DNA from: Pectobacterium versatile
GTDB taxonomy: Bacteria; Pseudomonadota; Gammaproteobacteria; Enterobacterales; Enterobacteriaceae
Reading direction: 5' to 3'
Assembly: GCF_020166435.1 (NCBI RefSeq)
Contig: NZ_JAINZP010000001.1
Coordinates: 1-64,000 of the forward strand
Length of the DNA: 64,000 bases
Position 1 is the first letter of the stretch; every line of letters begins with the position of its first letter. The notes under the pieces were generated by a model. That model saw nothing but the letters and a program-made list of their open reading frames with translations. It made no database searches and was not told the origin of the DNA. The position numbers and the translations under genes were made by a program. Shown here one piece after another: positions 1-7,226 of the stretch.

Positions 1-57
1 GGCTTCAATAATGGTCAGACGCCGCATGCAAAAGAAAAGCATGCAGCGTAAAAAACC
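1..57 (-). terminator. Hairpin downstream of the DMT transporter
   Basis: Just past the stop codon at 58, an inverted repeat reads on the minus strand as GCATGC, a T-rich loop, then GCATGC, extended outward by a few more pairs (CGCT/GGCG). No clean T-run follows, so it is only a probable transcript end. Confidence 0.35.
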
Positions 58-867
58 TTAATGAGTGTCCAATATTGCTAGACCACACCAGAAGGCCACA
101 AAGACCGGGTTCAGGTAGATATAAGCGGAAACCTGGCGCGGGCTCAGCTTCACGGTCGCAATCTGCATAATCCAAGAGGTCAGCAGCGTGGCAAAAACGG
201 CAAGGTAACCCATATGCAGAAACTGCTCAAAATCCATGCCTGAGTAATCAGGGACTTCACCGGAAAGTATCAGTGCACCACCCATCCATGCCGCGCCAGA
301 AACTAGCGTTGTGAATACAAAGACCAGCATCTCCTCGCCTTTATAGAGCAGCTTCATCGACACCGAGAATCCCACCATAGAAAGGCACCCAATCAGGAAG
401 ACTGCATCACCCTGGTTAAGCTGCAGGTGCAGGAGAACATCAATATCCCCTCGGCTGATCACCCATACTGTACCAATGGTACTGATGAGGTAAACCAGGA
501 GCGTGCCAGCCCAGATTTTATCCCTGAAGAGGAAAATACTGACCACGGCGGTCAGAAATGGCACCAGGGTATAAAGCGTGCCGGTGTTGAGCGTGGTGGT
601 CATTTTCAGCGCCTTAAACATAATCATAAAAAAGGTGGCGTAGAAGAAACTGATGATTAATCCTTTAGGCAGGATGCGGATAAAGGTCCGGCGCCTGCCT
701 GCGTTAAAAAGGATAAAAGGTGCCAAAACCAGTGCCGCTAGGCAAAAGCGCATCAGCGCAAGCGAAGCTGGCGCAACGTCTGCAGAGAGTGCCTGCGCCG
801 AAATAAACGAACCCGCGATAATGATGGTGCTGAAAACCAGCAACAGGTGGTATTTAAGGTGTGCCAT
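58..867 (-). CDS. DMT superfamily (EamA) inner-membrane transporter
   Basis: A 269-residue, highly hydrophobic protein with about nine membrane segments in two EamA-like halves, as in drug/metabolite exporters of the inner membrane. The first segment begins right after MAHLKYH and a second half starts near residue 150 (GDAVFLIGCLSMVGFS). Family members are usually 290-310 residues with ten segments. Here the protein stops at AILDTH soon after the conserved ending LNPVFVAFW, so the last segment is missing or the tail has been lost. The substrate cannot be told from sequence. It is the first gene of the window, isolated from its neighbours, and reads away from the broken gene at 1085. Confidence 0.75.
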   Translation of the reverse strand: MAHLKYHLLLVFSTIIIAGSFISAQALSADVAPASLALMRFCLAALVLAPFILFNAGRRRTFIRILPKGLIISFFYATFFMIMFKALKMTTTLNTGTLYTLVPFLTAVVSIFLFRDKIWAGTLLVYLISTIGTVWVISRGDIDVLLHLQLNQGDAVFLIGCLSMVGFSVSMKLLYKGEEMLVFVFTTLVSGAAWMGGALILSGEVPDYSGMDFEQFLHMGYLAVFATLLTSWIMQIATVKLSPRQVSAYIYLNPVFVAFWCGLAILDTH

Positions 868-1084
868 ATATCCTCCGGACAGTCTGCACAGGCTATAAAA
901 ATGAATTAACTGACCGTATTTTCCGCGAAAGAAATGTTTACTGAAATAAAGGTAAAGTAATTTAATAATTTATTTTCAGTGGTGAATGCGATCCGGATGC
1001 CCCTGACCTGGCAGGCAGTTTTCGCATGAGACAGTTTCAGGATATGCCCGTAATTGCTGCGGGCATGTCCCGTTCGGATCAGGG

Positions 1085-1557
1085 TTAAGGAAGCGACAGG
1101 TCGCTGACATACATCACCGGCTTGCCGTTCTCGCGCGTCAGAAATCCGTGAATACGCACGACTTCAATGGCGTCCACCTCATGGCCATGCCACGCGCTGT
1201 CTTTAACGACAATCGGAATGCTCCCAGTGGTATCACGGAACACATAGTCCTTCTCACTGGCCTGGCTGATGATATTGCCTTCCAGCGTTATCCAGGTGTT
1301 GTTGCTGTAATCGTTGAGATTCACGATTCACGATTCACGATTCACGATTCACGATTCACGATACGCGACTGGGCATCCTCTTTTTTCAGAAAATGTCCGG
1401 CGTATAAGTCGCCCTTCTGCGGCACAGATTCATGATTCAGGTATCCTCCGTCTTTCGCATGCGTCAGCAGCGGTGAGCACGCAAATAGCGCGATAACCGG
1501 TAAGGAACGGAAACGGGAAGGACGCTATGTTGTCATATCAGTTGCAGGCTTCATCAT
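1085..1557 (-). pseudogene. Broken BOF (YgiW/YdeI-like OB-fold) periplasmic protein gene
   Basis: The 3' part (1085-1324) encodes an OB-fold typical of the BOF family: NTWITLEGNI, then DYVFRDTTGSIPIVV, then a VRIHGFL strand. Upstream in the same direction the other pieces are present: a start ATGATGAAG at 1557, a hydrophobic signal-like segment (LPVIALFACSPLLTHA), and mature residues up to DAQSRIVN. Two lesions separate them: an in-frame TAG at 1525-1527, and expansion of a 7-bp unit at 1318-1362 that adds stops and shifts frame. With a single copy of the unit the reading frame joins perfectly (SRIVNLNDYSNNTW). Family members are small periplasmic stress-related proteins. As it stands, no full product can be made. 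Confidence 0.7.
1318..1362. repeat. Heptanucleotide tandem repeat (TCACGAT)6 inside the BOF gene
   Basis: Six perfect copies of TCACGAT run from 1321 to 1362, preceded by GAT. On the minus (coding) strand the unit is ATCGTGA. Because seven is not a multiple of three, three successive units put a TGA in every frame, so the host gene can only be read through when one copy is present. Confidence 0.95.
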
Positions 1558-1715
1558 AGATTCTCTGGTTATACTTTTCTGACAAATGCCAGTAAGCCGC
1601 CCGCAGGTGCCGATAACAGCCGGTGCCTTTTGCAGGTAGCTCTGATATGATTTTGAAGAGTCGGCCGTCAGGCCAGCTTGTCGTGCAGAGAAGGCATATC
1701 GCCGCTGAAGTCCAC

Positions 1716-2218
1716 TCACGGGTTGTTATGTAGCGCCTCGACTACAGGCAGATCTCGTGCCGTGTTCGGGCAATAATGCAACAGACTTCGACTGATACCG
1801 ATAATCCGGCACCCGCGTCGTTCACTGGCCTGATGTTCCTTCATAACGTAACGCACCAGCTCACGCTTCTCAGGCACCGTTAAAGTTTTTTTGAAACAAC
1901 ATCCTTAAGAATTTTATGATCTAAGCTGAGGGATGCGTACATTTGCTTTAATCGGCGATTCTCTTCTTCCAGCTCTTTCATTCGCTTAATATCGGAGGAC
2001 ACCATGCCACCATATTTGGCTTTCCAGTTGTAATAGCTGGCTTCCGACACACTGTTTTCGCGGCAGACATCCTTCACATGCCGCCCACCTTCAACCTCTT
2101 TCAAAACCCGCAGGATCTGAGTTCAGTGAAACGCGCTTTCTTCATAATGAGTCTCCGTTGGTTGTATTTTAACCAGAGAACGCTATTAAGTGGTAAGACT
2201 AAATTCAGGGGGACTACA
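1716..2218 (-). mobile_element. IS3-family insertion sequence remnant
   Basis: The end facing the integrase starts at 2218 with TGTAGTCCCCC, which fits an IS3-family terminal repeat. An OrfA-like gene begins MKKARFTE at about 2145, then has lost frame (QILRVLKEVEGG continues in another frame) and ends at 1880. An OrfB-like start (TLTVPEKRELV ... HQASERRGCRIIGISR) follows in the -1 frame after an A-rich slippery site (AAAAAAAC) near 1885, and breaks off at a stop near 1716. The rest of OrfB, with the DDE catalytic core, and the other end are missing. It has replaced the 3' end of the integrase. Confidence 0.8.
1880..2145 (-). pseudogene. IS3-family OrfA (helix-turn-helix transposase subunit), frameshifted
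   Basis: The product should be an IS3-family OrfA of about 88 residues. The N-terminus MKKARFTE is followed after a one-base indel by QILRVLKEVEGGRHVKDVC, a helix-turn-helix region (VSEASYYNWKAKYGG), and a leucine-zipper tail (ELEEENRRLKQMYASLSLDHKILKDVV). The indel at about 2120 makes the native start run into a stop after LRSCGF. The slippery heptamer at the 3' end is preserved, so this was once a normal element with programmed frameshifting. Confidence 0.75.
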
Positions 2219-3123
2219 GTGTCATTTCGACCAAGGAAAACCGGTTGATAATATCCCGTAAGCACTTTCCGTTCTTTCAGAATAGCAATCGCCTGCGTGG
2301 ATAGCGGCACCAAATGCGGACGACGTTTCTTCATCTGTTCTTTGGGTATTTCCCACAGTGCATTATCTAAACCGAATTCGACCCATTCAGCCGCGCGTAA
2401 TTCAAGGGTTCTAACTCCGGTCAGCATTAAAAGCTGAGTGGCATATTTGGTGATCTGGCTTCCTTTATAATTATTGAGCGCCTGAACAAAATCGGGTAGT
2501 TCGCTTTCGGTGAGGAACGGAAAGTGATTGTTCTTTGGCTTGTTCATGGCGTTGGCCAGATCCGGCGCAGGGTTATACATAGCGCGTCCCGTGACAACCG
2601 CGTAACGGAATACTTCACCACAGCGGCGGCGGGTTTTGCTGGCTTGCTCTAATGCCCCGCGTTTTTCGATCTTTTGCAGAACGGCTAAGAGTTCAAGCAG
2701 CGTGATCTGGTCTATCGGACGTTTACCCAGGAACGGGAAAATTTATTTTTCCAGATAGTGTATAACTTCTTTGGCGTACCCTCCCGACCAGGTAGTGAGT
2801 TTTGACGTGTGCCATTCTCTCGCTACGGTTTCAAAGGTGTTTTCCGTAGAGAACAACAAAGAGAGCTTATCGGCTCTGCGTGCGTCGCTGGGGTTAATGC
2901 CATTGGCCAACATAGATCGGGCTTCATCACATTTTTTACGAGCTTCAGCCAGGGATACGGTATCGTAAGTACCAAACGATATGAGCTTAGGTTTATTGGC
3001 AAACCGATAGCGGAAGCGCCAGCCTTTTGGATCAATCAGCAAAGATAAGCCGCTGCTGTCGTTAAGTGTGTAGGGCTTGTCCTGGGTTTTCGCCTTTTTA
3101 ATTTTGAGATCGGTTAGCAGCAT
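2219..3123 (-). pseudogene. P4-type tyrosine integrase, disrupted by a stop codon and an IS
   Basis: The N-terminus (MLLTDLKIKKAKTQDKPYTLNDSSGLSLLI) is the DUF4102 arm-binding domain of P4-like integrases. A core-binding domain (IDQITLLELLAVLQKIEKRG) and the start of the catalytic domain with the first active-site arginine (GVRTLELRAAEW) follow. An in-frame TAA at 2743-2745 interrupts HYLEK/IFPFLGKRP, and the 3' end from 2218 is replaced by an IS3-family remnant, so the HxxR box and catalytic tyrosine are gone. It starts 162 bp from the 3' end of tRNA-Arg(CCU) and reads away from it, the usual geometry for an island integrase beside its attachment site. Confidence 0.88.
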
Positions 3124-3284
3124 ATGTATAAGAAAAAGATCGAACTGAATGTATACACGATTTTATACGCATCTGTGTATAGCTTCTACAAGATTTTATG
3201 GTATCAGTTAAGACTATGCTCTGACTGTATTTGTTGTTTTTAAAGGATTTTTTAGACTATTAGAGAGCGTGTAAGAGAGGGTTA

Positions 3285-3359
3285 TGGTGTCCCCGACTGG
3301 AATCGAACCAGTAACTAGCCCTTAGGAGGGGCTTGTTATATCCGTTTAACTACGGGGAC
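3285..3359 (-). tRNA. argW: tRNA-Arg (anticodon CCU)
   Basis: The reverse strand folds as a tRNA: acceptor GTCCCCG pairs with CGGGGAC, followed by discriminator A and an encoded CCA (3285-3287). The anticodon loop CTCCTAA gives CCU, decoding AGG. The T-arm contains GGTTCGATTCC. In E. coli the equivalent gene argW is also next to mlaA and serves as a prophage/island attachment site, matching the integrase remnant just downstream here. Confidence 0.95.
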
Positions 3360-3825
3360 GTAAAGCACAGCCATTATACGCATTTTTGCTCTGAGAATAA
3401 GCACTTAACGGCGCGTTTGCTCAATATATCGACAATTGATGTTTTACGGGGGCCCTTTTCCTCGTTTTTACGCAGCTTTTGGCGTTTTACGTGCGGTGAA
3501 CTGCTTCAATGGCCACAATAATGCGATTGCACTCCGATGATAAGCGTAGCCGTTTTTACGACATGGGATGAGGGCGCGTGGTTCACTGATTTAGGCTGGC
3601 ACAGCTGTGCTGTGAGAGGGATAATGAAATACCGTGCTGTTATCCACGCGGGAGCGCGTGTTGTCCCTATAAGAAAAATGGCAAACCTCTGAAAATGCAG
3701 TAATGCGCAAGCCAACGTAGCGATAGAGCAATAAAATGCTACACTGTTGGCCGATATCCCGTCCTTGTCGCTCAGCCTGATAGGCTGGAGTTGATACTGA
3801 GAATATTCATTTTCGGTCGCGGGTA
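3360..3825. other. Intergenic region between tRNA-Arg and an ERIC element
   Basis: About 465 bp without a credible gene. The open frame on the minus strand across part of it shows no family features and no ribosome binding site. The region lies upstream of tRNA-Arg and should hold its promoter, which could not be pinned down. Confidence 0.4.
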
Positions 3826-4098
3826 TGTACCCTAAATAATTCGCGTTGCAGGACAAAACGTTAGTGTTTTGAACAACGCAAAGCGTTGGCCCGTAGGGCG
3901 AGGCTCATTTATGCGCCTCGTAACGCGGTAAGTGAAGGAATCCCGATGAGCTTACCCAAGTAAGTGATTCGGGTGAGTGACAAACCTGCCAGCGGCAGGT
4001 TTGAACGCTGCTTGCAGCGGCCCCAACGGGGCGAGGTACACGCAAGTGTACCGAGTATCGTAACCAACACACATGCAACGTGAAGTATGACGGGTATA
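3826..4098 (+). repeat. ERIC (IRU) element with two internal insertions, upstream of mlaA
   Basis: Ends ACCCTAAATAATTCG (left) and GAAGTATGACGGGTATA (right) and a core GAATCCCGATGAGCTTAC ... GTAAGTGATTCGGG identify an enterobacterial repetitive intergenic consensus element. At 273 bp it is about twice the standard 127 bp, because of one insert in the left arm (about 3856-3935) and one in the right arm (about 3980-4060). The right-arm insert resembles the one in the ERIC at 56599. It ends 27 bp before the mlaA start, so it is probably transcribed in the mlaA leader. Confidence 0.88.
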
Positions 4099-4125
4099 GC
4101 ACACTATAAATCAGGGAGAACAGAT

Positions 4126-4887
4126 ATGAATTACCGCCTGAGTGGGGTGGTGTTTGCCAGCGTGTTACTCATCGGCTGCGCCAGTTCCGGGGATCGAGCT
4201 CAAGAAGGACGTTCTGATCCGCTTGAAGGCTTTAACCGTACTATGTTCAGCTTTAACTATGACGTACTGGATCCTTATCTGGTTCGTCCAGCGGCTGTTG
4301 CCTGGCGCGATTATGTGCCGACGCCTGCGCGTAATGGACTGGGGAACTTCTTCAGTAATCTGGAAGAGCCGGCGACAATGGTGAACTACTTCATTGAAGG
4401 TAAACCGTATAAAGCGATGATTCACTTTAACCGCTTCTTCCTGAATACCTTGCTCGGGATGGGCGGTCTGATTGATGTGGCATCAATGGCTAATCCTAAA
4501 CTGGTGAAAGAAGAGTCTCGCCGCTTTGGTAGCACGCTGGGTAATTATGGCGTTGGATACGGACCTTATGTGGTAGTACCGGGCTACGGTAGCGTGACAC
4601 CCCGTGAGGACGGCGGTGGTGTAGTGGATACGCTGTACCCGATGCTGAGCTATCTGACGTTCTGGATGTCCGCAGGCAAGTGGGCTATCGAAGGGTTGGA
4701 AACGCGAGCACAGTTGTTGGATTCCGACGGTTTGCTGCGTAATTCTTCCGATCCTTACCTGATGATGCGTGAAGCCTATTTCCAGCGTCATGATTTCCTC
4801 GCCAGTGATGGGCAAATCACCCCGCAGAAGAACCCAAATGCTGCAGCGATTGAAGATTCGCTCGACGAGATCGATTCAGCTGAATAG
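4126..4887 (+). CDS. mlaA: Outer-membrane lipoprotein MlaA (VacJ), phospholipid retrograde transport
   Basis: A 253-residue MlaA family protein, the outer-membrane member of the Mla system that removes surface phospholipids and passes them to periplasmic MlaC. The signal peptide ends in lipobox LIGC with Cys18 and Ala at +2, which favours the outer membrane. The conserved block DPLEGFNRTMFSFNYDVLDPYLVRP and the hydrophobic loop region LGMGGLIDVASM are present. An ATG at 4126 preceded by GGGAG was chosen over one at 4087 that lies inside the ERIC end. A terminator follows. The tRNA-Arg/mlaA neighbourhood is shared with E. coli. Confidence 0.97.
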   Translation: MNYRLSGVVFASVLLIGCASSGDRAQEGRSDPLEGFNRTMFSFNYDVLDPYLVRPAAVAWRDYVPTPARNGLGNFFSNLEEPATMVNYFIEGKPYKAMIHFNRFFLNTLLGMGGLIDVASMANPKLVKEESRRFGSTLGNYGVGYGPYVVVPGYGSVTPREDGGGVVDTLYPMLSYLTFWMSAGKWAIEGLETRAQLLDSDGLLRNSSDPYLMMREAYFQRHDFLASDGQITPQKNPNAAAIEDSLDEIDSAE

Positions 4888-4910
4888 CTTTGCACATTAT
4901 CGCTCATTTC

Positions 4911-4942
4911 AAAGGCACCTGCTCTGGGTGCCTTTTGCTTTT
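4911..4942 (+). terminator. Rho-independent terminator of mlaA
   Basis: AAGGCACC and GGTGCCTT pair around a short loop and are followed by TTGCTTTT, 24 bp after the mlaA stop. Confidence 0.8.
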
Positions 4943-5255
4943 ACAAAACACTGCTAAACTGATTTTAACCATAATGATTCTGTGGTTTGTTTCTTAAAAG
5001 TTATGACATTGTTGTTCATTCATTTATTTACTTACTAAAATTTATTTCCTCCTGCCAGATAACAATAATGTTATGTCGTTAACCGATACGGCTAGCTATC
5101 GTGGCTGAAATGCATCAGCACGCTGATTTTTTTGTTAGCAAGGTGATTAACAAAAAGGTCATAAGAATGGTGCCTTTCACTCATGGTGGTGTGTCCGTGT
5201 GTTAATGAATGTCTGGAATTCTATTTACCTGCATTGATAAAAATAGAGATTAAGC
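4943..5255. other. Intergenic region upstream of mqo
   Basis: AT-rich, about 310 bp, with no credible gene. It contains an imperfect palindrome CGATACGGCTAGCTATCG near 5085-5102 that could be an operator. The mqo promoter must lie here, but no unambiguous -35/-10 pair was picked. Confidence 0.35.
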
Positions 5256-6836
5256 ATGAAAAAATTACTTGCTATGTTCTTTTGCCTAAGCGTGGTGGTT
5301 GCCCCACTGGCGATGGCTGAAGAGGCTAAAACGACAGAGAAGACAACGGATGTGGTACTGATCGGCGGGGGCATTATGAGCGCTACGCTGGGCGTGTATT
5401 TACAGGAGCTGCAACCAGACTGGTCTATCGATATGGTTGAGCGTATGGATAACGTGGCGGAAGAGAGCTCTAACGGCTGGAATAACGCCGGTACGGGTCA
5501 TTCGGCCTTCATGGAACTTAACTACACGCCGGATAATCCCGACGGCCCCATCAATATCAGCAAAGCGCTAGAAATTACCGAAGCCTTTGAAATCTCGCGC
5601 CAGTTTTGGTCCTATCAGGTGAAGAATGGCGTGCTGAATAATCCGCATTCTTTCATTAACAGTGTGCCGCACATCAGCTTTGTCTGGGGGGATGAGAACA
5701 CCGCTTTCCTGAAACACCGCTATGATGCGATGCAGCACAGCACGCTGTACCGTGGCATGGAGTTCTCTGATGATCCTAATACGATCAAAGAATGGGTTCC
5801 GCTGGTGATGGAAGGTCGCGATCCGGCTCAGAAGATTGCCGGAACCCGTATGCCTATCGGTACTGACGTGAACTACGGTGAAATCACGCGTCAGCTAGTT
5901 AGCGCGATGAAAGCCAAGCCCAACTTTGCGCTGCACCTGAATTCAGAAGTGCGTGATATCAAACGTAATGCGGACAACACTTGGAGCGTGACTTACGCCG
6001 ATCTGAAGAACGGCGAAAAAGAGAGCGTGATTAAGGCGAAATTCGTCTTTATCGGTGCGGGTGGGGCGGCACTGCAACTGTTGCAGAAATCCGGTATTCC
6101 TGAGGCCGATCTGTACGGTGGCTTCCCAGTTGGCGGCGAATTCCTGGTGACAGAAAACCCGGAAATCGTGAAGCGCCATATGGCAAAAGTGTACGGTAAA
6201 GCTTCTGTAGGTGCACCACCGATGTCCGTTCCACATCTGGACACCCGTATTTTTGACGGTAAGCCAGTCCTGCTGTTCGGGCCATTTGCCACCTTCTCCA
6301 GCAAGTTCCTGAAAAACGGTTCGCTGTGGGATCTGATCGGTTCTGTGACTTTCTCCAACGTGATGCCGATGACGCATGTCGGTCTGGATAATTTCGATCT
6401 GGTGAAATACCTGGTCAGTCAGGTCATGATGGATGACGATGACCGTTTTGCGTCGTTGCAGGAATATTTCCCGAACGCCAAGAAAGAAGACTGGAGACTG
6501 GCGATTGCCGGACAGCGTGTTCAAATTATCAAAAAAGATGAAGATAAAGGCGGTGTGCTGAAGCTGGGTACGGAGATCGTCAGTTCACAAGATGGCTCAA
6601 TTGCCGCGCTGCTGGGTGCCTCTCCGGGCGCGTCTACCGCCGCGCCGATTATGCTGAGCCTGCTGGAAAAAGTGTTTAAAGATAAAGTGGCGACACCAGA
6701 GTGGCAGAGCAAGCTGAAAGAGATTGTTCCGTCTTATGGTCAAAAGCTGGACGGTAATATTGAAATGACCAATAAAATCCGCAGCTACACCAGCAGCACG
6801 CTGGGCCTGGATTATATTGAGGTTAAGCCTGAGTAA
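5256..6836 (+). CDS. mqo: Malate:quinone oxidoreductase
   Basis: A 526-residue FAD enzyme that oxidises malate to oxaloacetate and passes electrons to the quinone pool, a membrane-associated alternative to NAD malate dehydrogenase in the TCA cycle. The dinucleotide-binding motif [14 protein letters not shown] lies at about residues 33-46, followed by conserved [14 protein letters not shown] and a C-terminal [16 protein letters not shown]. It opens with a signal-like hydrophobic segment ([21 protein letters not shown]), as the E. coli enzyme does. The length fits the family. It is monocistronic with its own terminator, and is not at this position in E. coli. Confidence 0.96.
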   Translation: MKKLLAMFFCLSVVVAPLAMAEEAKTTEKTTDVVLIGGGIMSATLGVYLQELQPDWSIDMVERMDNVAEESSNGWNNAGTGHSAFMELNYTPDNPDGPINISKALEITEAFEISRQFWSYQVKNGVLNNPHSFINSVPHISFVWGDENTAFLKHRYDAMQHSTLYRGMEFSDDPNTIKEWVPLVMEGRDPAQKIAGTRMPIGTDVNYGEITRQLVSAMKAKPNFALHLNSEVRDIKRNADNTWSVTYADLKNGEKESVIKAKFVFIGAGGAALQLLQKSGIPEADLYGGFPVGGEFLVTENPEIVKRHMAKVYGKASVGAPPMSVPHLDTRIFDGKPVLLFGPFATFSSKFLKNGSLWDLIGSVTFSNVMPMTHVGLDNFDLVKYLVSQVMMDDDDRFASLQEYFPNAKKEDWRLAIAGQRVQIIKKDEDKGGVLKLGTEIVSSQDGSIAALLGASPGASTAAPIMLSLLEKVFKDKVATPEWQSKLKEIVPSYGQKLDGNIEMTNKIRSYTSSTLGLDYIEVKPE

Positions 6837-6862
6837 TCGGTATTAACCGGAGCACACAATGT

Positions 6863-6886
6863 AAGGCCGCGTAAGCGGCCTTTTTT
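6863..6886 (+). terminator. Rho-independent terminator of mqo
   Basis: Perfect stem AAGGCCGC/GCGGCCTT with a GTAA loop and a T-run. Confidence 0.9.
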
Positions 6887-7226
6887 CATGCCGACTCAAG
6901 AATCGTAACTCGTCGGACTACGATAAGGAAAAATAAATTTTATCAATCCGTTAGATATAGTAACGCTCTGTCTAATTTTTCGAAATAAGTGATGTATTAC
7001 ATGACTTCCAGCCAGTGGATTATGTGGCTTAGGCTATCTCATAGCCAAAACCTGCCTGTATCCAGAATTATTCATTCACCACCACACATTTTTTTAACAT
7101 TAAAAAAATAAATTTTGTCTGTTGCTTTTTTTTGAAAATGGCTCTAAAACTTAAATTACCTCTTTTTGGGGTAGTGTTTTATCTTCTCAAAAACCAACAT
7201 TATTATATTCTTTAAGGATAGCGATT
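6887..7226. other. AT-rich intergenic region upstream of the PI-PLC-like gene
   Basis: About 340 bp of markedly AT-rich sequence without a gene, presumably carrying the promoter of the following gene. AAGGAT at 7214-7219 acts as its ribosome binding site. Confidence 0.4.

Noticed and set aside
1040-1068. ATGCCCG...CGGGCAT hairpin after the broken BOF gene as a terminator
   Set aside because: Stem is credible but lacks a T-run on either strand; left unassigned.
1318-1362. Possible CRISPR array
   Set aside because: Seven-base units without spacers; a simple tandem repeat.
3506-3856. 116-codon minus-strand frame between tRNA-Arg and mlaA
   Set aside because: Overlaps an ERIC end, has no ribosome binding site and resembles no family.
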